Assembly (NCBI GenBank): GCA_910586755.1
Contig: CAJUJM010000111.1
Span: forward strand, 62,001-126,000
Source: an uncultured Lachnospiraceae bacterium
GTDB taxonomy: Bacteria; Bacillota; Clostridia; Lachnospirales; Lachnospiraceae
Reading direction: 5' to 3'
Length of the DNA stretch: 64,000 bases
Shown: in pieces, positions 44,901 to 52,998 of the stretch
Layout: each line of letters begins with the position of its first letter
How positions within the stretch are numbered: position 1 is the first letter of the stretch
Position numbers and translations under genes: made by a program
Notes under the pieces: model-generated
What the model was told of the DNA's origin: nothing
The model's database searches: none
The model's input: only the letters and a program-made list of their open reading frames with translations

Positions 44901-45018
44901 ATTAGGCCTGGTAGATGTGGGAGGCCTGGTAGCATCTACCATTTTATCCCTATTGATGCTTCCGGTTTATTATAGTATTATGAATCGTAAGAAAAAGAGG
45001 GAACCCAACTATGATTGA
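41968..45018 (+). CDS. RND efflux pump (HAE-1/AcrB-like)
   Basis: A 1016-residue proton-driven pump with the duplicated RND plan: a first helix, a large extracytoplasmic loop (about residues 35-320), a helix block, a second loop (about 555-850) and a final helix block. The fourth helix carries GMMVDNSIVV (Asp397 with Asn398), and the tenth carries GTVVNNGILYVD; this VDN/NN combination replaces the Asp-Asp and Lys of AcrB. The segment 594-607 is made almost only of Gly and Met (GGSGMMGGMMGGGGS), which is unusual. The start has an AAGGAGG site. It probably exports drugs, lipids or metals; the substrate is not readable. Confidence 0.94.
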   Translation: MNITKTVLKRPVTTVLCVLCLMVFGCISLFSSTMELTPEMNMPMMVISTVYVGASPEDVDELLTKPVENEVGELSGIDAITSVSSENSSLVLLQYDYGTDMDKAYSDLKKKIDALESSLPEDAMAPVIMEFDINSSPSMVMAVNNSGVNNLYNYVEDTIVPELEKISCIASVDLSGGQAEYVRIQLIPEKLAQYHLSINSVANAVSGASFSIPAGATQVGSQDLTVSAGVTYDTVDSLKEIPITTPSGDIVYLDDIAFVASTEKETSSIGRYNGQDTVSVSIQKQQKSSAQEVSREASKLMNKLKASDENLDMVVVYDASDQIEGALTSVFQTMILAVVVSMLIIFLFFGDLKASLIVGTSIPISIMAALVLMYLMGFSLNIITMSALVLGVGMMVDNSIVVLESCFRSTKGHGFLEYRAAALEGSGIVLQSIIGSTATTCVVFLPLAFLAGMSGQMFKPLGFTIIFCMVASLISAMTIVPLCYAFYRPKEKEKAPASAAVRAMQSGYRSIMESILPKKKTVMFVTIGLLILSFAMATQLRSEMIPASDEGTIDVSVEMRPGVNIEKAEAILTEVESLVTADEDLDSYMLTYGGSGMMGGMMGGGGSITAYLKDDRKRETSEVAKEWKSLLSTVDDCNITVTESNTMSSFTVSDTYQVILQSTEYDELKEVSDQIAEDLKARPEIAKVHSSLENAAPVVKLHINSVKAGTEGLTPAMIAGTVNQMLSGVDATTLEVNGNEVDVRVEYPADEYKTIDQLKGIMLTTPTGSSVALTDVADVAFEDSPSSITRNNKQYQVTISAEYAKMDEKGRQAARIDNQLFEEVVKPNMTQRISVATNDLIEMMNEEFGALGQAILLATFLVFVVMAAQFESPKFSFMVMTTIPFSLIGSFGLLWLTDVSISMPSLLGFLMLVGTVVNNGILYVDTVNQYRTTMDMKTALIEAGATRLRPILMTTLTTIVAMIPMALAFGDSGEMMQGLGLVDVGGLVASTILSLLMLPVYYSIMNRKKKREPNYD

Positions 45019-45051
45019 CGCATGCCCGGACAGGGCATGAAGGAGGAGCAT

Positions 45052-46215
45052 ATGAGACGTTTACATAGCATGGCGGCCTTAAGCCTGGCAGCAGCGCTGA
45101 CTGCAACGGTAACCGGGCAGGTTCTGGCAGGCAGTCCGGAATTCGCCTACACACCGGAGAAATGGTCCACTCTCAGAGATAATAAGCTGGAATATGATGA
45201 GATTGCGGACCTGGTCCATGAATATAACCCGACAGTGGTGAACAATCAGGCTTCCTATGAGCAGAACCGGGAAGGGGATTTAGGCCGCAGCGACGGAGAT
45301 ATTGCGGCCAGCTACCGCAACAGCGCCCGGCAGATTTACCAGCAGATTGAGATGATGGATCCGGACAGTCCCACCTATGATACCACTGTTCTTACTCTGG
45401 AGCAGCAGGCTAAGGCCCTGGAAGCCAGCGCCACGTCAGCAGAAGTCGGAAATTTCGGCATGCAGACTCAGAACAAGCAGACAGAGGCCACAATCGTGGC
45501 CTCCACCAAGACCCTGATGATCACTTACCATCAGCTTTTGCTGAACCTGGACCTGTCTAAAAAGAACCTGGATCTGCTGAAAAGCCAGTATGAGGCGGTA
45601 CAGCGCAAAGCTGCTGTGGGGATGGCAACTCAGATGGAGGTGTTAAATGCAAAAAGCGCGGTAGAAAATGGCGAGATGAGTATTTTAACGACAGAAAAGC
45701 AGATCCGCACTACCAGGCAGAGTATGTGCTTAGCTACCGGGTGGGCCTATAATGCCAATCCGGAGATTGGCCAGCTTCCCTCTGTAAGCAAGGAAGATAT
45801 TTTGGCAATTGACCTGGAAGCAGATAAAGAAACCGCCGTAAAAAATAATTTTACCTTGTCCATAAACCGTCATCGCCTTAACAGTACCAGGGTTCCGGAA
45901 TCGAAAGAGACTTTGGAAGAGACCATTGCAAATAATGAGTCTCAGATTCGCTCCTCGGTGACCAGCAATTATCAGGCCCTTCTCCAGGCCCAGGCAGATT
46001 ATGAGCAAGCTGAGGCAGAGCTTGTGCTGGCCCAGAAACAGGCGGATACTGCAGCCCTTAATTTATCTATTGGTAATCTGAGCCAACTGGAATATCAGCA
46101 GCAGGCCTATGCTCTGGAAGGGGCCAGGATCTCCGTCCGGCTTAAGGAGATGGCCGTGCTTCAGGCCTATGAGACCTATAAAAGCGGGGTAGCAGGCCTG
46201 GCTTCCGCAGGATAA
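45052..46215 (+). CDS. TolC-like protein 1
   Basis: A 387-residue protein from ATG 45052, which has an AAGGAGG site; a small hairpin (CATGCCC with GGGCATG) lies just before it. A signal peptide is visible (hydrophobic core, TGQVLA then the cut). The mature protein is almost entirely helical and rich in Gln, Ala and Glu, with repeated heptad-like stretches and the paired pattern EYNPTVVNNQASYEQNR and ALLQAQADYEQAEAELVLAQ typical of TolC. It lacks an obvious set of beta strands for an outer-membrane barrel, as expected if there is no outer membrane. It is encoded four codons or so after the pump. Confidence 0.82.
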   Translation: MRRLHSMAALSLAAALTATVTGQVLAGSPEFAYTPEKWSTLRDNKLEYDEIADLVHEYNPTVVNNQASYEQNREGDLGRSDGDIAASYRNSARQIYQQIEMMDPDSPTYDTTVLTLEQQAKALEASATSAEVGNFGMQTQNKQTEATIVASTKTLMITYHQLLLNLDLSKKNLDLLKSQYEAVQRKAAVGMATQMEVLNAKSAVENGEMSILTTEKQIRTTRQSMCLATGWAYNANPEIGQLPSVSKEDILAIDLEADKETAVKNNFTLSINRHRLNSTRVPESKETLEETIANNESQIRSSVTSNYQALLQAQADYEQAEAELVLAQKQADTAALNLSIGNLSQLEYQQQAYALEGARISVRLKEMAVLQAYETYKSGVAGLASAG

Positions 46216-46226
46216 GGAGGCAGACT

Positions 46227-47423
46227 ATGAAATCAACAAGATTTACCTTCCGGTTTGCCGGGGCAACCCTGGCCGCAGCGGCGGGGTTAAGCCTGTGGGC
46301 GCCGGTTAAGCCTTTTTCCCTTCTGCAGTCGGAGGCGGCGGTACAGCAGCCGGAAGGATACGATGATGAAAAATGGGCGCGCCTTCTGGATGATACATTA
46401 GAATATGAAGAGATACCGGATTTGATAGAATTTTTCAACCCTTCCTACCGCTCGGCAGCCGATGCGGTAGAGAGCAATCTGAAGGATTCTTATGAGCTGG
46501 TTGAAAAGATGAGGGAGGATGGCAAAGAATACCGCCAGCAGGCAAAAGGCCTGGAGGCGGAGGGAGATCAAATATATTCCGCCCAGTATAAGGCTATGGG
46601 AAGAAGCCTGTCATCTGCTGCCAGTACCATGGAAAAGGCTTTGGATAAGCAGGCCAGAAGACTGGATCAGAATACGTTAGCCCCCATACGCTACCAGCTA
46701 AGCTCTGCGGTTCAGTCCTTGTTTATCGGCTATAAGCAGATGGAGGTTAACAGAGAAATGCTGGAGAAGATGACAGAGCTTTACACGGATATGCTGTCCA
46801 TGTCCAATACCCAAAGCGGCATCGGCATGGCAACCTCCACGGATCTTCTTTCTGCTCAGGTAAGCTTAACTTCAGCCAAAAACCAGCTCTCTACCTTGAA
46901 TAACAGTATGGATTCCCTGCGCCGGACCCTGATCATGCTTACCGGCTGGGATTACACCGATAACCCGGTGCTGGGGGAAGTGCCGGAACCGGATATGAGC
47001 TGGATAGACTCCGTTGACAGGGAAGCGGATAAGGTAAAGGCAATTGCTTACAATCAGGAGATCATCAGCCTGAAAAATACCAAAAAGGAAAACCGCACCG
47101 TTAAAGACATTCATTCGAAAGAGCGCAGTGTGACAGACGCAGAGGAACAGCTTCGCAGCAATATGGATACGCTGTACTATAACCTGCTGGAGAAGCGGGC
47201 TGCTCTTCAGGCTGCGGAGACCGCCCTTTCCCAGGCGGAACTGACCTGGCAGGGCAACCAGCGCAGATATCAGCTTGGAATGTTGGGGCGGATTGAATAT
47301 TTGAGCACGGAGATTCAATATATTCAGGCGAAAGCCGCCAGAGACACAGCCCGTATGAACATGCTTCAGGCGCTTAATGAGTATAGCTGGGCGCTTAAGG
47401 GAGTTGTGCCGACGGATCTTTAG
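46227..47423 (+). CDS. TolC-like protein 2
   Basis: A 398-residue protein resembling its upstream neighbour (both share an LEYDEIADL/LEYEEIPDL segment followed by a NP pair), so the two probably arose by duplication. It has an N-terminal signal (about residues 1-35) and a long helical, Gln/Ala-rich body with TolC-like repeats (SAQVSLTSAKNQLSTLNNS and LQAAETALSQAELTWQGNQ). The start has an AAGGAGG site. It ends convergently with spoIIR with a four-base overlap. With the adaptor and pump it completes a tripartite-like set. Confidence 0.82.
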   Translation: MKSTRFTFRFAGATLAAAAGLSLWAPVKPFSLLQSEAAVQQPEGYDDEKWARLLDDTLEYEEIPDLIEFFNPSYRSAADAVESNLKDSYELVEKMREDGKEYRQQAKGLEAEGDQIYSAQYKAMGRSLSSAASTMEKALDKQARRLDQNTLAPIRYQLSSAVQSLFIGYKQMEVNREMLEKMTELYTDMLSMSNTQSGIGMATSTDLLSAQVSLTSAKNQLSTLNNSMDSLRRTLIMLTGWDYTDNPVLGEVPEPDMSWIDSVDREADKVKAIAYNQEIISLKNTKKENRTVKDIHSKERSVTDAEEQLRSNMDTLYYNLLEKRAALQAAETALSQAELTWQGNQRRYQLGMLGRIEYLSTEIQYIQAKAARDTARMNMLQALNEYSWALKGVVPTDL

Positions 47424-48040
47424 AAGCTGCTGTTCCACCATTCTAAAAGCCGGAAGGATATCCGGATGTCAGGATGGGAGGAAAAAAGAGAGGCATAATC
47501 CTCTTCTGCCAGCATACCGGCAAGCTGGGCCTTAGAGGAATCCGGCACCACAGCGGCGGTATCGCTTACAAAACACAGAGACGGATAGAGGACGCACCAC
47601 CAGTTGCGTCCTTTTCCCTTCCCCAGAACCACCCGGACGGCGTCGTAATCCCCGGCGGGAAACAGCATATCCCCGTAAAATTTAGTGGGGAAATGGCTGA
47701 CGCCCACTTCTACAGAAGATTCATAGTCAAAGCCCTGACTGCGGATAAAGTCATCTGCCTCCTTTTTCAACTCAAGCTTATGTAAATTAATATAGGAAAC
47801 CAGGGCTTCTTTGGAAGAGGGCTGCCCCTCCATACCGGTTTCGATTTCTTCCAGCAGCAGTGAGCGTACCTGCAGCTTTAACTCCTGATCCTCCTGGCGA
47901 TTGCTGGCCCCGATAACGTGAAAGCGCAGCACGTCATCCCGGATCCGGCCAGCCAGGGCCTGATCCCCGCCGCTTAACTGTACCAGCCACAGCGTCAATG
48001 CTGCCAGAAGAAAAACAGCTCCGATTTTAATATCCTTCAT
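47420..48040 (-). CDS. spoIIR: Stage II sporulation protein R
   Basis: A 206-residue signalling protein made in the forespore under sigma-F and exported to activate the SpoIIGA protease, which then processes pro-sigma-E in the mother cell. It has an N-terminal membrane segment (about residues 6-25), then the family segments LRFHVIGASNRQEDQELKL and YGDMLFPAGDYDAVRVVLG, and the GRNWWCVLYPSLCF cysteine region. ATG 48040 has an AGGAGGG site nine bases upstream; the open frame extending to 48508 has no support. Its presence shows that the organism is a spore-former or descends from one. Confidence 0.94.
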   Translation of the reverse strand: MKDIKIGAVFLLAALTLWLVQLSGGDQALAGRIRDDVLRFHVIGASNRQEDQELKLQVRSLLLEEIETGMEGQPSSKEALVSYINLHKLELKKEADDFIRSQGFDYESSVEVGVSHFPTKFYGDMLFPAGDYDAVRVVLGKGKGRNWWCVLYPSLCFVSDTAAVVPDSSKAQLAGMLAEEDYASLFSSHPDIRISFRLLEWWNSSF

Positions 48041-48074
48041 AGGGTAAATTCCCTCCTGTCTGTTGAGATTTGTA

Positions 48075-48102
48075 TTGTAATTGTTGACACCTGTGGTATA
48101 AT
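48075..48102 (+). promoter_or_regulatory. Promoter of ddl and murI
   Basis: TTGTAA (48075-48080), 16 bases, perfect TATAAT (48097-48102). An ACACGTGT palindrome lies at 48107-48114, at the expected transcription start. Confidence 0.6.
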
Positions 48103-48202
48103 TTAAACACGTGTGAAATAAAAATGGTGTGGGGGTCAAAAGACAGTTTGCCCCCTGACGCCGCCGGGCTTTGCCCGAGAATTCAGGTAGGAGATACATA
48201 GT

Positions 48203-49267
48203 ATGAAAAAAATGACAGTAGCGGTGATTTTTGGGGGTCAGTCCTCCGAGCATGTGGTATCCTGTATGTCCGCTGCCAATATAGTAGCTCAGATTGACAC
48301 AGAGAAATACCGCCTTTTGCTTATTGGGATAACAGAGGAAGGCCGGTGGCTCAAAGTAGATTCTCTGGAAGCAATCCAAAATGGAAGCTGGAAGGAAGGC
48401 CAGGAAGAGGCAGTAATTCTTCCGGATGCCACCAAAAAATCCGCATTCATAAAGGGAAATGATTCCTGGCAGGAAATTCCTGTGGATGTGGCATTCCCGG
48501 TGCTTCACGGGCTTTACGGTGAGGACGGAACGATCCAGGGGCTTTTGGAGCTGGCCCGGATTCCTTATGTAGGCTGCAGTGTACTGGCATCTGCAGTATC
48601 CATGGATAAGCTTTATACCAAGATTATCGTAGATGATCTGGGAATCCGTCAGGCTGCCTATGAGCCGGTTTTTCGGGAGCAGCTATCCGATATAGCTCAG
48701 GTGGCAGACCGGGTGGAGAGCCGGTTTTCCTACCCCGTCTTTATCAAGCCCAGTAATGCAGGTTCGTCCAAAGGCGTTACTAAAGCGGAGAACAGAGAAT
48801 TGCTGATATCCGGACTTAAAGAAGCAGCCCGTCATGACAGAAAGATTCTGGTAGAAGAAACCATAGTTGGCCGGGAGGTGGAATGTGCTGTCTTTGGAGG
48901 CGGAGCTGAGCCGGTAGTCGCTTCAGGAGTGGGAGAAATCCTGGCGGCCGCAGACTTTTATGATTTTGATGCAAAATATTACAATGCAGAATCTAAAACC
49001 GTAACAGATCCGGAACTTCCCGGCAATGCCTCTGAAACCATCCGTAAAAATGCGGTAGCCATTTTTAATGCTGTGGATGGCTACGGGTTAGCCAGGGTAG
49101 ACTTTTTTGTAAAACAGGATGGGGAAGTGGTATTTAACGAAATTAACACCATGCCCGGATTTACTGCTATCAGCATGTATCCCATGCTTTGGGAGGCAAG
49201 AGGTATAGATAAAAAAACATTGGTAAACCGCCTAATTGAGCACGGCTTAGCCCGTGGAAAGCAGTAA
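48203..49267 (+). CDS. ddl: D-alanine--D-alanine ligase
   Basis: A 354-residue ATP-grasp enzyme that joins two D-alanines for peptidoglycan. Family segments are present: VIFGGQSSEHVVS at the start, LHGLYGEDGTIQG (about residue 100), the ATP-grasp core VFIKPSNAGSSKGVTKA, the loop YDFDAKYYNAESKTV and the metal-binding end VVFNEINTMPGFTAISMYP. The loop fits the ordinary D-Ala-D-Ala type rather than the VanA type. The start has a TAGGAGA site. It shares a transcript with murI, so both supply D-amino acids for the cell wall. Confidence 0.96.
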   Translation: MKKMTVAVIFGGQSSEHVVSCMSAANIVAQIDTEKYRLLLIGITEEGRWLKVDSLEAIQNGSWKEGQEEAVILPDATKKSAFIKGNDSWQEIPVDVAFPVLHGLYGEDGTIQGLLELARIPYVGCSVLASAVSMDKLYTKIIVDDLGIRQAAYEPVFREQLSDIAQVADRVESRFSYPVFIKPSNAGSSKGVTKAENRELLISGLKEAARHDRKILVEETIVGREVECAVFGGGAEPVVASGVGEILAAADFYDFDAKYYNAESKTVTDPELPGNASETIRKNAVAIFNAVDGYGLARVDFFVKQDGEVVFNEINTMPGFTAISMYPMLWEARGIDKKTLVNRLIEHGLARGKQ

Positions 49268-49286
49268 ACACCGGGAGGACGCCAAT

Positions 49287-50123
49287 ATGACAGAAAAAAT
49301 AGAGTCCATTCGAAACGCACCCATAGGCGTATTTGACTCCGGCGTGGGAGGATTAACCGTAGCCCGCGAGATTATCCGTCAGATGCCGGATGAAGGGATT
49401 ATTTATTTTGGGGACACGGCCCGAGTGCCCTATGGAAACAAGTCTAAGGACACGATCACCCGCTATTCCAGGCAGATTATCCGGTTTTTAAAAACCAGAC
49501 AGGTGAAAGCCATTGTGATTGCCTGCAATACGGCCAGCGCCTATGCCCTGGAGGAGGTAAAAAAGGACCTGGATATTCCGATTTTGGGGGTAATTCGGGC
49601 AGGGGCCGTCAGTGCGGTAAAAGCAACCCAAAACGGCAAAGTAGGGATTATCGGTACAGAAGGAACCATCCGCAGCGGGATTTATGAGACAGTGATCAAA
49701 GAGATGATGCCTTCAGCCCGGGTAAGCGGAAAAGCCTGTCCTTTGCTGGTGCCTTTAGTGGAAGAAGGACTTCTCCACGATTCCGTAACCGATGAAATTG
49801 CATCCCGGTATTTAAGCGAATTAAAAGCCAAATACGTGGATACACTGGTGTTGGGATGCACCCACTATCCGCTGCTGCGCTCCACTATAAAGCGGCTTAT
49901 GGGGGAAGATGTCACGCTGATTAATCCGGCATATGAGACGGCTATTGAGCTGAAAGCGCTGTTAGAAAAGGAAGACTTAATCTGCTGTCCGGGCGTGTGC
50001 CAGCCACAAGAAAAATACCAATTTTATGTAAGTGACCTGGCGGAGAAGTTTACCAATTTTGCATCCTCTATTCTTCCCCAGCAGGTAAAAGAAACCAAAA
50101 AGATTGATATTGAAAATTATTAG
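49287..50123 (+). CDS. murI: Glutamate racemase
   Basis: A 278-residue enzyme that converts L-glutamate to D-glutamate for peptidoglycan. Both catalytic cysteines are visible, in IACNTASAYAL (about residue 77) and in LGCTHYPLLR (about residue 189), along with VFDSGVGGLTV near the start and YFGDTARVPYG. ATG 49287 has a GGGAGGA site; the open frame from 49254 overlaps ddl without one. It lies 19 bases after ddl. Confidence 0.96.
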   Translation: MTEKIESIRNAPIGVFDSGVGGLTVAREIIRQMPDEGIIYFGDTARVPYGNKSKDTITRYSRQIIRFLKTRQVKAIVIACNTASAYALEEVKKDLDIPILGVIRAGAVSAVKATQNGKVGIIGTEGTIRSGIYETVIKEMMPSARVSGKACPLLVPLVEEGLLHDSVTDEIASRYLSELKAKYVDTLVLGCTHYPLLRSTIKRLMGEDVTLINPAYETAIELKALLEKEDLICCPGVCQPQEKYQFYVSDLAEKFTNFASSILPQQVKETKKIDIENY

Positions 50124-50167
50124 GAACGATTCTGAATTATTTCTTCATCAGGAAGGCAGGAAAAAAT

Positions 50168-50614
50168 ATGACAAAAGACGTACTCATCACAGTTAGCGGC
50201 CTTCAATCCATGGGCGGTGAGAGCGATAACATTCAAATTATTACTCCCGGAAGTTATTACCACAAAAACGGCAAACATTATATTATATATGACGAGGTAA
50301 TAGAGGGATTTGACGGTATGGTCAAGAATACCATTAAAGTAGGAGAAGATACCATGGATGTAATCAAACACGGGATCTCCAGCGTTCACATGGTATTTGA
50401 AAAGGACAAGAAGCGCATTACCTCCTACACCACTCCTATGGGGGAGATGATGATCGGTCTGAATACTACCGATATCCGGGTAGACCAGCAGGAACATGCC
50501 TTAAAAGTCCAGGTCAACTATTCCCTGGACATCAACTATCAGCATGTATCTGAGTGCAATATTGTAGTGGACGTCCAGTCTAAGGAACAGGCGGCAATTC
50601 ATCTTACAAGTTGA
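50168..50614 (+). CDS. DUF1934 family beta-barrel protein
   Basis: A 148-residue cytoplasmic protein of the DUF1934 family (YwiB-like), which folds as a calycin-type beta barrel. It has the family start (DVLITVSGLQS), the YYHKNGKHYIIYDE strand pair and TPMGEMMIGLNTTDI. The family is common next to cell-wall genes in Bacillota, as here after ddl and murI. Its function is unknown. The start has an AGGCAGGAA site. Confidence 0.9.
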   Translation: MTKDVLITVSGLQSMGGESDNIQIITPGSYYHKNGKHYIIYDEVIEGFDGMVKNTIKVGEDTMDVIKHGISSVHMVFEKDKKRITSYTTPMGEMMIGLNTTDIRVDQQEHALKVQVNYSLDINYQHVSECNIVVDVQSKEQAAIHLTS

Positions 50615-50705
50615 GAGGGAAGGGAATCAGGCGGGAGAGAAGTCTGATTCCTGAATTTTACTACTAATAGTCGAAATAATAGCTGAATAAACACTGAATA
50701 AAATA

Positions 50706-50734
50706 TTGCTGCTGATAAAGGAATATGATATACT
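50706..50734 (+). promoter_or_regulatory. Promoter of the three-gene nitrilase cassette
   Basis: TTGCTG (50706-50711), 17 bases, TATACT (50729-50734), 40 bases before the TTG start. It sits in AT-rich DNA that contrasts with the genes on both sides. Confidence 0.6.
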
Positions 50735-50774
50735 GAAAGCGTAACAGGTAAGATAAAGTCATCAAGGGGCCAGA

Positions 50775-52214
50775 TTGGGGGATGATGAATTGTACCGGCG
50801 AGTTTATAACATTGTTGCGATCATGATTAGAAGGATAGAAGAAGAAAAAGGAAGAAATAAAAGATTTTTAATTGACGACCGTTCCTATAATCAGCAGGAG
50901 GCCAAAAAAATATTACAGGATAGATTTCCGATTTTATATGAAGAAGATGGAAGTGGATATAAAGAAATTACTGATTTGATGGAAAACGTAAACTGGGAGG
51001 AAGTGGAGCGCTTTTCCCAGGAATACGAAAATGTACACGTGATTTTCAGCTTTTTGCGGCATCTGGATATGGCTTTGGAAAAGAGAACAAAATTTGAGGG
51101 AAACCCACCAGAAGGTATTCGGACTATAGATGCGCTCAATAACAATGTAGAGGAAACACAAATTCAGGTCCTTCCGAAAATGAATGCCTATTGGGAAAGA
51201 GGTAGTGGCGGAAGCCAACATTCTTATGATATAAGCCGGCTTTTAAAGAATATTATGTACATTGATACTCGTATATTTTCTGAAATGCAGATAGAACAAA
51301 TCAAACACAGCTTTTTGTCATCTTCTATGTTTTACCGTGCCGAGAAAAAGGGAATTTTAAGAATAGGAGTTTCATTTATCAGCCGGAACCTCCATATAAT
51401 GACGAGAGAAAGCGGAGAAAATAAATTTTGTGTGGATGCTGTTACACGGCCCGGCCAGGTGGAGAAAAATGTGAAGCGGGTCTTAGAAGAAGCTCGCCGT
51501 GAACAGGTAGATATTGTATTCTTTCCGGAAATGATAGGAAGCAGTGAAACAGATGCTTCTATAACGAAATATTTGCTAGAGGCTGCACTCGAAATGAGCA
51601 GTGAGGAATATCCCGCCTTGATTGTCCTTCCTTCTAAATGGGAGGAGAACCAAAACAGTGCTTTGGTTTTGACTGGAAATGGGGCTGAGGTTTGCAGCCA
51701 GCAAAAACAGTATCCTTATGACGGACCAGTTGAGCCGGGAGGAAAACCGGCGCAGGAAGATCTAAGTCCAGATGGAATTTTGCATTTGATTCACTGCCAA
51801 GGCCTGGGAAGAATGGCCATAATGATTTGCAAAGATTTTTTGATAACAGAATACCTGCAGATGCTGCTGGAAATATTAAGAGTAACCCTTATTTTGGTGC
51901 CATCTATGACTACGGGAGAATATGATTTTAAAACCCATATTCATATGTGTGAACACGCTGACTGCTGCGTCATGCAGGGAAATTGCTGTTCCGCACAATG
52001 GATGGTAGCCGAAGACCAGCGCGGAAAACTTGACACATGCGGGTATTGCCTCAAGAGCGGGAAAAATCAAAATCCTAAATATGTCCAAGGTGGAGAAAAG
52101 ATTATTTCTTTTACGAAACCGGACAATTGCAGGACCGGAGAATGTAAAGAGGCGTGTCTGTTCATTGAGGATTTCTATTACAGAAGAGGGCAACAAAAAG
52201 GAGGAAGCGTATGA
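50775..52214 (+). CDS. Nitrilase-superfamily domain protein with novel N-terminal region
   Basis: A 479-residue protein from a TTG start with an AAGGGG site five bases upstream. Residues 1-190 are helical and unrecognised. Residues about 195-440 read as a carbon-nitrogen hydrolase domain with a full triad: Glu252 in VDIVFFPEM, Lys311 in CSQQKQYPY and Cys352 in MAIMICKDF. The last 90 residues hold eleven or so cysteines, including CEHADCC, NCC, CGYC and CRTGECKEAC, which suggests metal or disulfide binding. The amide or nitrile substrate is unknown. Its stop overlaps the next start by four bases. The domain call rests on motif order read by eye. Confidence 0.7.
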   Translation: MGDDELYRRVYNIVAIMIRRIEEEKGRNKRFLIDDRSYNQQEAKKILQDRFPILYEEDGSGYKEITDLMENVNWEEVERFSQEYENVHVIFSFLRHLDMALEKRTKFEGNPPEGIRTIDALNNNVEETQIQVLPKMNAYWERGSGGSQHSYDISRLLKNIMYIDTRIFSEMQIEQIKHSFLSSSMFYRAEKKGILRIGVSFISRNLHIMTRESGENKFCVDAVTRPGQVEKNVKRVLEEARREQVDIVFFPEMIGSSETDASITKYLLEAALEMSSEEYPALIVLPSKWEENQNSALVLTGNGAEVCSQQKQYPYDGPVEPGGKPAQEDLSPDGILHLIHCQGLGRMAIMICKDFLITEYLQMLLEILRVTLILVPSMTTGEYDFKTHIHMCEHADCCVMQGNCCSAQWMVAEDQRGKLDTCGYCLKSGKNQNPKYVQGGEKIISFTKPDNCRTGECKEACLFIEDFYYRRGQQKGGSV

Positions 52215-52981
52215 AATGGGATAAGGAACTTTATCAGGGATTAGACCAAATGTATGAGCGAGCTCCCTCTCAGCAGGAAGAGGGGCAGTATCAGGTTCAG
52301 TTGGAGGAATTAAACCGGGAATACCTATACGAGACAATGCGTATGTATCAGAGAAAAGAGAAAAACCTTCTGTATCAGGAACTACGCCAGGGGCAGAGGG
52401 TTTCTCTGCTTTTTCAACGAATCGCATTAAAAAATAAACATATGAGTCTACTTCTGATGGGGATTTTTGTCGGGATGGTGTATATGGTGGGGTTTTTATT
52501 TCGGGATATGGAGGATGAAAGGGACTTTACCATTGTTATGGAAGGGCTGTGTAAAAAGGCTCATTATAGTAATGTTTTAAAGTATCTATATCAAAACCCG
52601 TCTGCCCGCCATAAAGATATTGCCCAGAATGAGGGAATCAGCGCCAGTTTCCTGACAGAGATTATGAAAGAGCTTCAGGCAAAGAGGGCAGTTGAAAAAT
52701 ATTACAGTGGTAAAGCAGCTTTTTATGAGCTGACAATAGATGGGAAAGCCTTTGCCAAAACATTGGAAGGTAGAATGGAAGAATGGATTGTGCCAGATTA
52801 TTTAACTTCATTTAAGACGGAATTTTTTGATGATATAGAAAGACAGCCTGATTATGCACAAAAGATGATGCATTCCAAAACAATCAAACAGATGGGTAGT
52901 TCAGAAGATAAGATAGTATTTTTAAGTAGAAAATTTGATTTGAAACAGGAAAAGAGATCGAGAGAAAAACAGATTATTTAA
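52211..52981 (+). CDS. Membrane-anchored winged-helix protein
   Basis: A 256-residue protein with an unusual plan. Residues 1-76 are charged and coiled-coil-like, residues 78-97 form one membrane segment (MSLLLMGIFVGMVYMVGFLF), and residues about 119-185 form a MarR-like winged helix (LKYLYQNPSARHKDIAQNEG, then SFLTEIMKELQAKRAV and YYSGKAAFYELTIDGKAF). A basic tail follows. One membrane segment between a coiled coil and a DNA-binding domain suggests a sensor or a membrane-tethered regulator. The start overlaps the nitrilase gene, with a GGAGG site. No homologue comes to mind. Confidence 0.7.
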   Translation: MKWDKELYQGLDQMYERAPSQQEEGQYQVQLEELNREYLYETMRMYQRKEKNLLYQELRQGQRVSLLFQRIALKNKHMSLLLMGIFVGMVYMVGFLFRDMEDERDFTIVMEGLCKKAHYSNVLKYLYQNPSARHKDIAQNEGISASFLTEIMKELQAKRAVEKYYSGKAAFYELTIDGKAFAKTLEGRMEEWIVPDYLTSFKTEFFDDIERQPDYAQKMMHSKTIKQMGSSEDKIVFLSRKFDLKQEKRSREKQII

Positions 52982-52998
52982 AATAATAGGTGAAAATT

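Noticed and set aside
48041..48508. Long N-terminal extension of the spoIIR frame
   Set aside because: The extra 156 codons run through the ddl promoter and start region and have no ribosome site; ATG 48040 has AGGAGGG at the right distance and gives the normal SpoIIR length.
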